The position numbers and the translations under genes are program-made. The notes beneath the pieces were generated by a model. That model searched no databases. It was not told the DNA's origin and worked only from the letters and a program-made list of their open reading frames with translations. 64,000 nucleotides of DNA from Bacillus methanolicus. Lineage in GTDB: Bacteria > Bacillota > Bacilli > Bacillales > Cytobacillaceae. Below, one piece after another: positions 27,038-36,843 of the stretch (position 1 is the first letter of the stretch; every line of letters starts with the position of its first letter). The DNA lies in NCBI RefSeq assembly GCF_008764295.1, contig NZ_VTQX01000017.1, positions 1-64,000 on the forward strand. The letters run 5' to 3'.

Positions 27038-27822
27038 CGATCACTTCTACCGATCATGTGAAGGTTGAAAAGAATAATGGTGTTCTTACGTTAACACTAA
27101 ACCGTCCAGATCGTTTAAATGCATTTAGTGCGGAGATGATTTCTACATTAAAAGCTGAAATTTCGTTAGCAAAAGATGACGAGCAAATCCGTGTCATCGT
27201 ATTACGTGGAGAGGGTCGAGCGTTTAGCGCAGGTGGTGATGTAAAAGGGATGGGTGCTGGTTCACCAACACAAACATACGCGCATATTGGAAGATTAAAT
27301 GAATTAATTATTCAAATGCAGGCATTGGAAAAGCCCATTATCTGCGCCGTGCATGGCTATGCAGCAGGTGCAGGATTCAATTTAGCATTGGCATCGGATT
27401 TAATTGTTGCAGAAGAAGATACAAAGTTCATATTAAGCTTTGCAAAAGTTGGATTAATTTCAGATGGTGGTGGTTTATACTTTCTTCCTCGTTTAATCGG
27501 TATCCATCGTGCCAAGGAGCTCTTGTTCACAGCAAAGCCCATTACTGCAGAAGAAGCGAAAAACCTTGGGATTGTAAACCAAATCTTCACAAAAGAGAGA
27601 TTCCGAGAAGAGGTGACTGCTTACGCTACTGAATTAGCACAGGGTCCAACAGTTGCCTACGGGTTTATAAAGAAAATTGCCAATCAATCGTTAACCGCAA
27701 CATTGGAAGATGTGTTAGAGCTAGAAAGAATTACTCAAGCTACGGTTGTGACGACAAATGACCATAAAGAAGGTGTTCGTGCATATAAGGAGAAGCGAGG
27801 ACCACAGTTTTCCGGAAAGTAA
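27034..27822 (+). CDS. Enoyl-CoA hydratase/isomerase family protein
   Basis: 262 aa crotonase fold: LNRPDRLNAFS, RGEGRAFSAGGDVKGM (first oxyanion-hole half), HGYAAGAGFNLALASDLIVA (second half) and SFAKVGLISDGGGLYFLPR. The usual two Glu of classical hydratases are not both evident (LISDGGG has Asp), so isomerase or another crotonase reaction is possible. ATGA overlap with the ComB-like gene shows it belongs to the TetR-started operon. Confidence 0.93.
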   Translation: MTITSTDHVKVEKNNGVLTLTLNRPDRLNAFSAEMISTLKAEISLAKDDEQIRVIVLRGEGRAFSAGGDVKGMGAGSPTQTYAHIGRLNELIIQMQALEKPIICAVHGYAAGAGFNLALASDLIVAEEDTKFILSFAKVGLISDGGGLYFLPRLIGIHRAKELLFTAKPITAEEAKNLGIVNQIFTKERFREEVTAYATELAQGPTVAYGFIKKIANQSLTATLEDVLELERITQATVVTTNDHKEGVRAYKEKRGPQFSGK

Positions 27823-28027
27823 AAGTGAATTGAGGCAGATACATCCAATCGGCCATCTTAAGAAGCGCTACTTTACATCGAGAGCTAATGATAAAGTCAT
27901 TCAACGCTTGAGGAATCTAATCTCGGGAAATCAAGCCGTGCTTGTTCAAAGTAACTGAAAAGAAGAAAATGAAAACGCTTTTATTAGGAGGTAGCTGCTT
28001 AAAAGAATCGTAGAGTTTAAGGAGCCA

Positions 28028-28114
28028 ATGTCGATGAATGGGAAGAATCTGGATAAAGCTTCAAGAAGAGGAGCCCGTTCAAGAAAATTTGTAAATAAGA
28101 AAGGAGTGCGATAA
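28028..28114 (+). CDS. Possible 28-aa basic leader peptide upstream of livH
   Basis: MSMNGKNLDKASRRGARSRK plus eight residues, stopping with a TAA that overlaps the ATG of the permease gene by 1 nt. TAAGGAG stands before its ATG. Very basic. Translational coupling to the permease is possible, but so is chance. The rest of the 290-nt gap after the crotonase gene holds nothing I can support. Confidence 0.3.
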   Translation: MSMNGKNLDKASRRGARSRKFVNKKGVR

Positions 28115-28977
28115 TGGAATTATTGATTCAACAATTGTTTAATGGCTTAACGATTGGGAGCGTGTATGCCTTAGTGGCTTTAGGGTTAACACTTGTCTAT
28201 GGCATATTGCATATCCCGAATTTTGCCCATGGTGCACTCTATATGGTTGGTGGTTATGTAACGCTTCTGATGATGACCAATTTTGGCGTTCATTATCTCC
28301 TTGCCATTCTTGTCTCAATGGCAGTAGTTGGGGTATTAAGTGTACTAATGGAACGATTTATCTTCTATCCGTTACGGCATTCACCACCTATTCAAGATAA
28401 GGTTGCAGCAATTGGCATCTTATTATTTCTTGAGGCGTTGGCTCAACTTTTATGGGGGGCGGACTATCGAACCATGCCAACACCGTATGGGCAGGTTGTG
28501 AATCTTTTTGGTTTGACGCTGACGATGCAGAGAATTATCATTGTCATCACCGCTATTGCTGTGATGATCGCTCTATATGCTTTCTTAAAGAAAACATTTA
28601 TCGGTGCAACGATTATTGCTATGGCGCAAAATCGTGAAGGGGCAAATCTGGTTGGAATTAATACGAACAAGGTGGCAATGCTGACGTTTTTCATTGCCGG
28701 AGCGCTAGCTGCTATTGGTGCATCGTTAACCTCTCCTATTAATCTCGTATTCCCAGGTATGGGGCATCTCGTCATCTTAAAAGCGTTCGTCATCATTATC
28801 ATTGGTGGCATGGGAAGTGTACCAGGTGCCATCCTTGGCGGATACATTCTAGGATTTACGGAGAGCTTAGGTGCGACGTATTTAGCAAACGATTACAAGG
28901 ACATCATTGCATTTCTGTTACTTGTGTTGATCTTAACGATTAAACCAAATGGTATTTTTGCCAAAGGGGGCGTGTAG
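28114..28977 (+). CDS. Branched-chain amino acid-type ABC permease (LivH family)
   Basis: 287 aa, all-helical, with the LivH start LLIQQLFNGLTIGSVYALVALGLTLVYGILHIPNF and AGALAAIGASLTSPINLVFPGMG, then the EAA-like coupling region AQNREGANLVGIN. One of two inner-membrane channel subunits of a HAAT-family importer. In this island it more likely imports the carboxylic substrate than leucine. AAGGAGTGCG precedes the ATG. Confidence 0.94.
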   Translation: MELLIQQLFNGLTIGSVYALVALGLTLVYGILHIPNFAHGALYMVGGYVTLLMMTNFGVHYLLAILVSMAVVGVLSVLMERFIFYPLRHSPPIQDKVAAIGILLFLEALAQLLWGADYRTMPTPYGQVVNLFGLTLTMQRIIIVITAIAVMIALYAFLKKTFIGATIIAMAQNREGANLVGINTNKVAMLTFFIAGALAAIGASLTSPINLVFPGMGHLVILKAFVIIIIGGMGSVPGAILGGYILGFTESLGATYLANDYKDIIAFLLLVLILTIKPNGIFAKGGV

Positions 28978-29967
28978 ATGTCGTCCATCTTTACAAAAAA
29001 GAATACAGTCATCGCCTTGATTGTTTTAGCGTTTGTTATCCCATTCGTCCTGCAAAACCAATATTACTTGCATGTATTAACCCTTGCCTGTATTTGGTCA
29101 ATTGCTGTGTATGGGTTGAATTTACTAGCAGGCTTTACGGGCTATCTTTCATTGGCACATGCAGGCTTTTTCGCGATTGGAGCCTATTCTTTAGGGTTAT
29201 TGACCGTCAAGGCAGAATTAAGCTTTTGGTCGGCCTTTCTAATTTCTCCTATTATCACAATGATTATCGGTTCATTTATTGGACTTATTGCTCTTAGAAC
29301 GAAAGAACATTTTTTCGCCATCTATACGTTATGTGTTGGCTATATTATTTATTTAGTCATCGATAAGTGGGATTCGTTAACTGGCGGCGTACGTGGTTTA
29401 ATCGGTATTCCAGCTCCAGCCAATATCGGACCAATTTCATTTACTACACCACTATCACAGTATTATTTTGTCCTCGTGGTCACGCTTCTTTGTATCCTAA
29501 TGGTCTATAGAATCGTTCATTCTTTAACTGGTCGTACATTCATTGCGATTCGCAACAGCGAGGAGCTTGCCTTATCACTTGGCATTTCTACAACGAAAAA
29601 TAAGTTGTTGTCTTTTGTCCTCTCGACTTTTTTTGCAGGAATTGCAGGCGCTCTATACGGAAGCTTTATCCGCTTTATCGGACCAGAAATCTCTTATACA
29701 ACGTTCATGTTTGACTTTTTAACATATTTAATTGTAGGAGGAATTGGTACATTATCTGGCCCAATTGTTGGCACCTTTTTAATCGTGTTATTATCGCAAA
29801 ATCTTCAATTTTTACAGGATTATCGAATGCTTATTTTTGGCCCATTGCTCACCCTTCTCATTATTTTTTCACCACGTGGAATTGTTGGGTTTGTGATAAC
29901 AAAATACCACCAACGCCAACGAAAAATATCTGCGGTTTTAAAAGATGCAAGAGCAAAGGAGGGCTAG
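28978..29967 (+). CDS. Branched-chain amino acid-type ABC permease (LivM family)
   Basis: 329 aa, about nine hydrophobic helices, with LivM patterns YGLNLLAGFTGYLSLAHAGFF, LTGGVRGL and AIRNSEELALSLGIST followed by KLLSFVLSTFFAGIAGALYG. The second channel subunit. Starts directly after the LivH stop codon, its GGGGG site lying inside the LivH 3' end. Confidence 0.95.
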   Translation: MSSIFTKKNTVIALIVLAFVIPFVLQNQYYLHVLTLACIWSIAVYGLNLLAGFTGYLSLAHAGFFAIGAYSLGLLTVKAELSFWSAFLISPIITMIIGSFIGLIALRTKEHFFAIYTLCVGYIIYLVIDKWDSLTGGVRGLIGIPAPANIGPISFTTPLSQYYFVLVVTLLCILMVYRIVHSLTGRTFIAIRNSEELALSLGISTTKNKLLSFVLSTFFAGIAGALYGSFIRFIGPEISYTTFMFDFLTYLIVGGIGTLSGPIVGTFLIVLLSQNLQFLQDYRMLIFGPLLTLLIIFSPRGIVGFVITKYHQRQRKISAVLKDARAKEG

Positions 29968-29969
29968 AC

Positions 29970-30737
29970 TTGATCTTACAAACGAAACAACTGACCAAGC
30001 GATTTGGTGGATTAGTTGCTGTTAAAAATGTTGACTTCAATATTGAGGAAAGGAAGGTCAATGCCATCATTGGTCCGAATGGTGCGGGGAAATCAACATT
30101 TTTCAACCTTATAACCGGTGTTCATCGCCCCTCAAGCGGACAAATTTTCTATAAGGGTGAGGATATTACTCATGTGCCAGCGAACAAAGTTGCTGAGTTA
30201 GGTTTGGCGAGGACTTTCCAAACGACGAATTTATTTGAAATGGCAACAGTATTTGATAATGTCGTGGTCGGTCATCGATTAAGGACGAAATCGAATTTAT
30301 TCGATGCCATATTTAGGACAAAACGGTTAAAGGAGGAAGAGGAAAGGTGTAAACAAAAGGCATTGGAGGTATTGGAATTCACTGAGCTTTCACATATTGG
30401 CCATCAGCTTGTCGCCAATATTTCCCAAGAGGAAAAGAAACGTGTCGCATTTGCCTTAGCATTGGCTACTGAACCAGAGATTGTTTTCCTTGACGAGCCA
30501 ACTGCTGGAGTGAACCCAGATGAGACAGAATCATTGGCCTATTTAATCAAAAAAATGGTCAACCAAGGTATTACCGTTTGTTTAATTGAACATAAGATGC
30601 GCATGATTATGGATTTAGCTGACCATATTATGGTACTAAACTATGGCGAAAAGATTGCGGAAGGAACACCAAGTGAAATCAATAAGAATGAGGAAGTCAT
30701 CCGAGCCTACTTAGGGGGGAGCGGTGCGAGTGCTTAA
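29970..30737 (+). CDS. ABC transporter ATP-binding protein (LivG family), unusual signature motif
   Basis: 255 aa: Walker A GPNGAGKST near residue 35, Q-loop ARTFQTTNLF, Walker B IVFLDEPTAGVNP and H-loop CLIEHKM. Where other LivG proteins have a signature like LSYGQQRRLEIARAL, this one reads NISQEEKKRVAFALAL, lacking the canonical glycine. If active, that ATP site relies on the LivF signature or is asymmetric. Start is TTG 29970 with GGAGGGCTAGAC before it. The last codons overlap livF. Confidence 0.94.
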   Translation: MILQTKQLTKRFGGLVAVKNVDFNIEERKVNAIIGPNGAGKSTFFNLITGVHRPSSGQIFYKGEDITHVPANKVAELGLARTFQTTNLFEMATVFDNVVVGHRLRTKSNLFDAIFRTKRLKEEEERCKQKALEVLEFTELSHIGHQLVANISQEEKKRVAFALALATEPEIVFLDEPTAGVNPDETESLAYLIKKMVNQGITVCLIEHKMRMIMDLADHIMVLNYGEKIAEGTPSEINKNEEVIRAYLGGSGASA

Positions 30738-31437
30738 ATTAAAAGGTGTAACGGTCAACTATGGAAAGTATGCAGCTGTAAGACAAATTGATATTGAGGT
30801 CAGTGAAGGGGAAATTGTGGTTTTACTTGGTGCAAACGGGGCAGGCAAAACGACAACATTTAAAACCATTAGCGGATTGCTAAAACCTTCTAGTGGAACT
30901 GTAAACTTTGAGGGGACACCTATCAATGGTAAATCACCAGATCGCATCGTGCAAGCAGGGATTGTGCAATGTGCCGAGGATCGCAAACTATTTCCGCAAA
31001 TGTCTGTACAGCAAAATTTAATGATGGGCGGATATATACATCGAAGCAAAAAAATGCAGTTTAAAGAAAGTTTAAAGGAAGTGTATGAGCTTTTTCCAAT
31101 CCTTTACGATAAACGTGATGAACCAGCCCGTTTATTAAGTGGAGGACAACAACAAATGCTTGCGATTGGGAGGGCATTAATGGCTAAGCCTAAATTAATG
31201 CTTTTAGATGAGCCATCGATTGGTTTGGCACCTTTGGTCGTAGAGCAAATGTTTGCAAGCATACAGCATATAAACAAAGACGGGACAACAATCCTCCTCG
31301 CTGAACAAAATGCAAACGCTGCGTTATCCATTGCTGATAAAGGATATGTGTTTGAAAATGGCAGGATTGTGATCGAAGGTACTTCAGAAGAGCTCTTTTC
31401 TAATGATGAGGTTCGAAAAGCTTATATCGGTGCTTAA
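30724..31437 (+). CDS. ABC transporter ATP-binding protein (LivF family)
   Basis: 237 aa with Walker A GANGAGKTT, signature LLSGGQQQMLAIGRAL (canonical), Walker B LMLLDEPSIGLAP and LLAEQNANAA as H-loop (Gln in place of His, normal for LivF). GTG start at 30724 (a second GTG at 30730 is possible) with GGGGGGAGCG before it. Pairs with the LivG subunit. Confidence 0.96.
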   Translation: MRVLKLKGVTVNYGKYAAVRQIDIEVSEGEIVVLLGANGAGKTTTFKTISGLLKPSSGTVNFEGTPINGKSPDRIVQAGIVQCAEDRKLFPQMSVQQNLMMGGYIHRSKKMQFKESLKEVYELFPILYDKRDEPARLLSGGQQQMLAIGRALMAKPKLMLLDEPSIGLAPLVVEQMFASIQHINKDGTTILLAEQNANAALSIADKGYVFENGRIVIEGTSEELFSNDEVRKAYIGA

Positions 31438-31649
31438 TCATACCGATTTTCGCTATGATTGCGTTTTTTCCATATATGTCCAAAATCCAACATTTACACC
31501 TCCAATGAGGTTCAGTAGCACACATTATTTTTGCACGTCACTAGCCTATTGTTTGCAAGATAAATGGTGCTTTTTAATCCATACTACGGCTCAAAAGCAA
31601 CAATCTTTGCGAAAAGAGCCCAATCATACAATGAAATGAGGAGAGGTTT

Positions 31650-32846
31650 ATGAAAAAGGGGAAGACAATCGTTTCATTATTTATTTTGACAATCATGTTG
31701 TTTCTTGCTGCTTGTAGTAACGATACAACCGCACCAGCTCCTTCAGTTGAAAACGAAGGGAAAGAAACAAATGAAGATGCGGAGATTGTTTATATTGGCT
31801 ATAGTGGACCTTTAAGTGGTCCTGCTGCCTATTACGGAGAAAATACATTAAGTGGTTTGCAATTAGCGGAAGAAGAAATTAATAAAGAGGGCTTTGAAGT
31901 AAATGGGAAAAAATATAATATTCAAATCGTATCATTAGATGATAAGTATATGCCAAATGAAGCGGCAGCAAATGCCAAGCGACTTGTACAAGAAAATAAA
32001 ACACCAATCATTTACAATCCGCATAGTGGCGGTATTGCAGCGATGCAAGTGTTCAATGAACAGGACCAATTTATCGTCGCAGCTTATTCCAGTGAACCGG
32101 ATATTACTCAAGTCGGAAACAGTTTGACGGTACGAATTCCACCAACGTACGATGGGTATATTGAGCCTTTCACAAAATATGCGCTGGAACGTTTTGGTCC
32201 GAAAATAGCTTCACTACCAACGGCAACACAATATGGAAAAGATTGGTCAGAAGCTTTATTGCCTTATTGGGAAAGTCAAGGTGGAGAAGTTGTTTATAAT
32301 ACTGCGATCGATTTCTCTAAAGAAACAGACTTTTTTACAATCTTAACCAATGCTTTAAAGGATGATCCGGATGTACTCTTTATTGGTGGAGCATCAGAGC
32401 CAACGGCAAAACTTGCGATTCAAGCTAGAGAGCTTGGCTTTGAAGGTGGCTTTATCGTGATGGATCAGGCGAAGCTGGATGAAATGAAAGCGATTTCAGG
32501 AACGTATGAAACCTTTGAAGGAGCTATTGGAACGATGCCGCTCATATTCTCAGACTATCCTGGAACAAAGCCGTTTATTGACAGCTATCAAGCAAAGTTC
32601 AACAAAGATCCAGGTTCAGAAGCTGGATTCCACTATTTATCTCTTTTTATCTTTGTGGAAGCAATGAAGGCAGCCGGTAGTGTAGAGGATGCAAAACTGA
32701 TTCACGAGCATATGCAAGATGGTATCGATTCCTTACCAGAAGATAAGAAAGTCTATGTCGTTGAAGAGATTGATGAAAATGGAGGCTTTAATTTAGCAAC
32801 ACAATACGGTGCCATTGAAGATGGTGCGGTTGCTCCTGTTGAGTAA
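31650..32846 (+). CDS. ABC transporter substrate-binding lipoprotein (LivJ/LivK family)
   Basis: 398 aa: lipoprotein signal MKKGKTIVSLFILTIMLFLA followed by ACSND (Cys lipidated), a Thr/Pro/Glu-rich linker, then the periplasmic-binding-protein type 1 fold starting IVYIGYSGPLSGPAAYYGEN. Captures the solute outside the membrane and hands it to the permease pair. It lies 212 nt after livF, so may have its own promoter and higher expression. GAGGAGAGGTTT precedes the ATG. Confidence 0.95.
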   Translation: MKKGKTIVSLFILTIMLFLAACSNDTTAPAPSVENEGKETNEDAEIVYIGYSGPLSGPAAYYGENTLSGLQLAEEEINKEGFEVNGKKYNIQIVSLDDKYMPNEAAANAKRLVQENKTPIIYNPHSGGIAAMQVFNEQDQFIVAAYSSEPDITQVGNSLTVRIPPTYDGYIEPFTKYALERFGPKIASLPTATQYGKDWSEALLPYWESQGGEVVYNTAIDFSKETDFFTILTNALKDDPDVLFIGGASEPTAKLAIQARELGFEGGFIVMDQAKLDEMKAISGTYETFEGAIGTMPLIFSDYPGTKPFIDSYQAKFNKDPGSEAGFHYLSLFIFVEAMKAAGSVEDAKLIHEHMQDGIDSLPEDKKVYVVEEIDENGGFNLATQYGAIEDGAVAPVE

Positions 32847-32855
32847 ATACGAGGT

Positions 32856-32887
32856 GAAAGTCGGTCAAGATTTCCTGATCGACTTTC
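32856..32887 (+). terminator. Hairpin after the binding-protein gene
   Basis: GAAAGTCGGTCA pairs with TGATCGACTTTC; followed by a loose T-rich stretch, 10 nt after the stop. Probably a weak terminator between the transporter and the oxidoreductase. Confidence 0.5.
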
Positions 32888-32948
32888 ATTTCTATTAAAG
32901 GAAAAAGCGGTGAAAGAAAGAATATAGTTAAATAGAGGAGGGATTCAA

Positions 32949-33956
32949 ATGAGTAATGTAAATCGTGTTTACTTATTAGCAAGACGTCCGAAAGGAATGC
33001 CTGTACAAGAGGATTTTTTATTAGAAACTAGAAAGCTACGATCGATTGAAGACGGTGAAATCCTTATCAAAACCAATTATTTATCAGTCGATCCATATAT
33101 GAGAGGAAGAATGAACGGGGTAAAGACTTACGTCGATCCGTTTGAATTGAATGAACCATTGACAGGCGGAGTAATCGGTGAGGTTATTGACTCAAAAAAT
33201 GAGCGCTTCTTGATTGGAGATATGATTGAAGGTAGTCTCGATTGGGCAGATTATTCGATATCAAGTGGGAAAGGGATACGTAAACTTGAAAACTATGGAG
33301 AAGTATCATTGACTACTGCTCTAGGCATCACTGGTATGCCTGGGTTAACTGCTTATTGTGGCTTGATGAATATAGGGAAACCGCAAGAAGGAGAAACCAT
33401 TGTGATCTCCGGTGCCGCTGGAGCTGTAGGCTCTATAGTAGGTCAGATTGCAAAACTAAAGGGATTAAAAGTGGTAGGAATCGCAGGTTCAGAAGAAAAG
33501 TGTAGGTGGCTAAAAGAGGAATTAGGCTTTGATGCTGCTCTCAATTATAAAGAGGAATCATTCTATCAAAATTTAAAAGAAGCCTGTCCGAACGGAGTCG
33601 ATATATATTTTGACAACGTCGGAGGAGAAGTATCCGACGCTGTGATGAGAAGGATTAATTATAAAGCTAGAATTCCGTTATGCGGTCAAATATCGATGTA
33701 TAATGCAGAATCGCTGCCAATGGGTCCAAGAGTCGGGGGTCAGCTTGTCACAAAGAGTGCATTAATGCAGGGCTTTATTGTCAGCGACTATCGCAGTCAA
33801 TTTAGAGAAGCAAGCGCACAGCTCATTTCGTGGGTAAAGGAAGGAAAATTAACGTATAAAGAGACAGTTATAGAAGGATTAGAAAATGCCCCCAATGCCT
33901 TCATCGGCTTATTTAAAGGGGTGAATATAGGAAAACAGTTGGTAAAGGTAATTTAA
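32949..33956 (+). CDS. NADP-dependent oxidoreductase of the CurA / PTGR / YfmJ type (MDR family)
   Basis: 335 aa, zinc-free medium-chain reductase. N-terminal LARRPKGMPVQEDFLLE and LSVDPYMRGRMNG are the leukotriene-B4-dehydrogenase-like signature, GMPGLTAYCGL follows, and the NADPH motif is ISGAAGAVGSIVGQIAKLKG. Reduces the double bond of 2-alkenals or enones. Located at the end of the catabolic island and possibly reducing an unsaturated intermediate. GAGGAGGGATTC precedes the ATG. Confidence 0.94.
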   Translation: MSNVNRVYLLARRPKGMPVQEDFLLETRKLRSIEDGEILIKTNYLSVDPYMRGRMNGVKTYVDPFELNEPLTGGVIGEVIDSKNERFLIGDMIEGSLDWADYSISSGKGIRKLENYGEVSLTTALGITGMPGLTAYCGLMNIGKPQEGETIVISGAAGAVGSIVGQIAKLKGLKVVGIAGSEEKCRWLKEELGFDAALNYKEESFYQNLKEACPNGVDIYFDNVGGEVSDAVMRRINYKARIPLCGQISMYNAESLPMGPRVGGQLVTKSALMQGFIVSDYRSQFREASAQLISWVKEGKLTYKETVIEGLENAPNAFIGLFKGVNIGKQLVKVI

Positions 33957-34343
33957 TTAACGTTATTGTAGGTGTCCAAAAATTTAGATGAGTACTAGCC
34001 ATATTGGTCCTTTAAGTGTGATTGAATATCCTAAGTCTGAGCATAAAGATAGAAGTTTTTAAGAAGGGTTTGTCGCAAGCAGGTTTCGTTTTTTGAAGAA
34101 ATGGAAGGTATTCTAAGTAATAGTGACATGCATGCGGAAACGCACTGTTTGTTTTAGAATATATTTAGACTATAGATTTCAGTTGTCAATGAAAACATTA
34201 TGTTAATGAGTGGAAGGGAAGTCGTTTATTATGAAGAACAGTTGAGGGATGGCAAGGCTACCTGCTTGTTGGAGTATAAGTCGTCCAGTTTCAATCGTTC
34301 ATTTTTCTAAGTGTAAAACCGCTCATATTGAATTAGAGAGGAT
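33957..34343. other. Intergenic region, no gene seen
   Basis: About 390 nt without a supported frame; it separates the catabolic island from the accessory patchwork. Confidence 0.4.
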
Positions 34344-34922
34344 ATGTTTGAAATGGAAGTTAAGAATTTAATTAGAGCTAAGACAAGGCAGGAATTGAGA
34401 GATTGGCTTGAGGCGAATTCAAATACTGAAAGATTTTGTTGGGTAATCGTAAGCATGAGTGAACAATCAGGAGTGATCCAGTATCTAGATGCAGTTGAGG
34501 AAGCGTTATGCTTTGGTTGGATTGATGGAATAAAGAAAAAAATATCAGATACTGAATTAGCTCAAAGGCTTTCCCCAAGAAAGAAAACAAGTAATTGGAC
34601 AGAATTAAATAAAGAAAGAGTAAGGAGATTAGATAAATTAGGTCTAATGAAAGAGGAAGGGCTGAAAATTCTCCCTGATATGAGACCGGAATCTTTTACT
34701 ATAGATAAGGATATTGAAGCGCTTCTGAAAGAAGACGAACAATTATACGAGAATTTTATTAACTTTCCGGAACTATATAGAAGAATTAGAATTGATACGA
34801 TTCAAAGCTATAGAAACGAACCTAGTATTTTTAATAAAAGGTTAGAAAAGTTTATTGTAAATACAAGAGAAAATAAAATGTATGGCCAGTGGAATGATAA
34901 TGGTCGCTTGCTCAATGATTAG
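34344..34922 (+). CDS. YdeI/OmpD-associated family protein
   Basis: 192 aa: TRQELRDWLEANSNTERFCW, YLDAVEEALCFGWIDGIKKK and RLSPRKKTSNWTELNKERVRRL are the conserved parts of this family. A role in protection against bacteriocins or peptides is claimed for relatives; the biochemical role is unknown. ATG 34344 is close to AGAGAGG; ATG 34353 is an alternative. Confidence 0.88.
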   Translation: MFEMEVKNLIRAKTRQELRDWLEANSNTERFCWVIVSMSEQSGVIQYLDAVEEALCFGWIDGIKKKISDTELAQRLSPRKKTSNWTELNKERVRRLDKLGLMKEEGLKILPDMRPESFTIDKDIEALLKEDEQLYENFINFPELYRRIRIDTIQSYRNEPSIFNKRLEKFIVNTRENKMYGQWNDNGRLLND

Positions 34923-35483
34923 AAAAGCGAATATGCGATATTCATTGTATCCTTTATTTTAACAAGCGATACTATAAAAATGGAGCTTTCTAATGTAACC
35001 AACAGAATCATCATAACATGATATTTCTTGTTTTTCTTTTGCTTCCTGTAATGGTACAGGATAATTGAAAATGGAAGTAACAAGTAAGAGCTTGATAAGT
35101 CCAAGCTCTTTTTTATGTTTCCACTTATTGATGAAGTTAAAAAATTCGCTCATTTTAATGCAGTAGGAGAGGGGTCTGACAAACCTGATCAGAGTGACTA
35201 TAAAGCCATTTCTCTTGTCAGTAATGATGACAGATGTTCGACGAAACTTCTAAAAATAGAAAAGTAAGTAATGCTATAATTGTCTTTAACAAGAACATTC
35301 ACAATATATTTTCAAAAGGACTCATGGTTAACGATTTACTCCATGTTATATTAATTTGTTAATGAACTTTGTGAGCAATCAGGATATGATAGATATTTTA
35401 GTAGATGCCGTTATTTTCTCCCGCTTTCTAAATTAATGAGCAGGGTTACTTTAAAACATGTTTAATGGCTAAAGTTTGCGATT
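34923..35483. other. Intergenic region with one terminator
   Basis: Apart from the terminator near 35086 no gene is supported; the second half may hold decayed 5' sequence of the pseudogene that follows. Confidence 0.4.
35086..35114 (+). terminator. Rho-independent terminator
   Basis: AAGAGCTT pairs with AAGCTCTT around 9 nt and runs into Ts. It lies 160 nt after the YdeI-like gene. Confidence 0.7.
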
Positions 35484-35774
35484 ATGGGTTTAAAAAAATA
35501 TTCTTTGATATCCAAGCGTTCACATCTTCATGGCAGGGCAACACAGTTTGAACATAATTCCAAAGCTTCAGTCTGTTACTTTAAAGACACAGATAGTGTA
35601 ACTTTAATTGGAGAGGTCAAATTTGTCGAGGATGCAGCATTGAAAGAAAGGTTATGGTCAGAATCAGATCGTCGGTTTTTTAGTAAGGGGATTGCTGATC
35701 CGGAATTTAGATGACTTAAATTTACGACATTAGAGGCATCTTTTGGATTCAAGGGCAAATTCAGAACTTGTTAA
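35484..35774 (+). pseudogene. Pyridoxamine-5'-phosphate-oxidase-like protein, decayed
   Basis: A readable stretch HNSKASVCYFKDTDSVTLIG and SESDRRFFSKGIADPEFR matches the C-terminal half of general stress protein 26-like FMN-binding split-barrel proteins. An in-frame TGA (35712-35714) then interrupts it, and LKFTTLEASFGFKGKFRT, the expected family ending, follows in the same frame. The first half of the domain is missing. It is a broken gene. Confidence 0.75.
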
Positions 35775-35855
35775 TATAAAAAAGCTGAGTCACATTGATG
35801 GTAGATGAGGTGTGTTCCGTTAAAAGGATGCTTTAAAATGTGAGGTGAGGATATT

Positions 35856-36656
35856 GTGACAGACAAAAAAATTACAGTACAATTTACGCTGCTGACCTTT
35901 TGTATCGCCTATCTTGTGTCAGGTGCTTTGATTGCTCTTGGACCATTTGGATATTCGGTTCACAATTGGGTTTACACATTCCAGCAATTCTTGATGAATA
36001 TTCCTTTTGCAATCTATATTTTGTCGCCTGCTATTGCTTCTTATGTCATTTTGAAGAAAAATAAACAAATAGCAGGTTTTAAGGAATGGTTGAAAACGGT
36101 TTTCTACGTCAAAAACAATATATTTGTCTATTTCTTTGTTTTTGCAGGGCTTGCACTGTACTTCTTGATCCATATTGCAGTTTCAGACCACACGGAAATG
36201 GTGCTTCCATTTTATACGTTTTTTCTTTCGCTGCCTGGTAATCTCATTATTGGCGGCTTAGAGGAAGCTGGCTGGATGTACATATTGCAGTCTAAACTCG
36301 CCAAAAAATACGGATTTGTTGTATCTTCTGTTTATACTGGGATTATTTGGACTGTATGGCATATCCCTCTTTTCTTCATTGCGGGGACGAATCACGGTGA
36401 AGGGCTCATTAACTTTTGGATGTTTGTAGTTCAACTCATGGCTTTTCGGTTTTTCCACGGAGCAATCTACAAAATTTCAGGAAAAGGCTTTGTCTTTATG
36501 TCCGTATTATTCCATACCATGTTCAATGCAGCATCCCCTATTTTTGGCACCATGACGATGACATGGCCGGGAACTATTGCTGCAAACGCTGCGATTGTTC
36601 TTGTTTCAATTTTGACCGTTGTGATATACGAAAAAAAGACAAAGCGAATAGTATAG
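35856..36656 (+). CDS. CPBP-family intramembrane protease homologue (Abi/CAAX type)
   Basis: 266 aa with about eight hydrophobic helices. Motif 1 is GGLEEAGWMYILQ (EExxW instead of the usual EExxxR, with the Arg replaced by Tyr region), motif 2 is TVWHIPLFF and motif 3 is LFHTMFNAA, so Glu-Glu and both His are kept. Members cleave membrane proteins or work in bacteriocin immunity. GTG start with GTGAGGTGAGG before it. Not linked to neighbours. Confidence 0.88.
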   Translation: MTDKKITVQFTLLTFCIAYLVSGALIALGPFGYSVHNWVYTFQQFLMNIPFAIYILSPAIASYVILKKNKQIAGFKEWLKTVFYVKNNIFVYFFVFAGLALYFLIHIAVSDHTEMVLPFYTFFLSLPGNLIIGGLEEAGWMYILQSKLAKKYGFVVSSVYTGIIWTVWHIPLFFIAGTNHGEGLINFWMFVVQLMAFRFFHGAIYKISGKGFVFMSVLFHTMFNAASPIFGTMTMTWPGTIAANAAIVLVSILTVVIYEKKTKRIV

Positions 36657-36843
36657 CGATAATATACAAGTTTGAAAGCTTTCGCATGGTCGTAATACCG
36701 CTGGTTTACCCACCTTTTATAATGATTTGACAATGTCCAATACTGCCCTTAGCTGTATGCCAATTAAGTCAAGCATTATTTGTAATAAGAGTGTCAGCTT
36801 ATTCAGGACGATAGATACTTAACAAAATTTTCGGAGAGTTACG

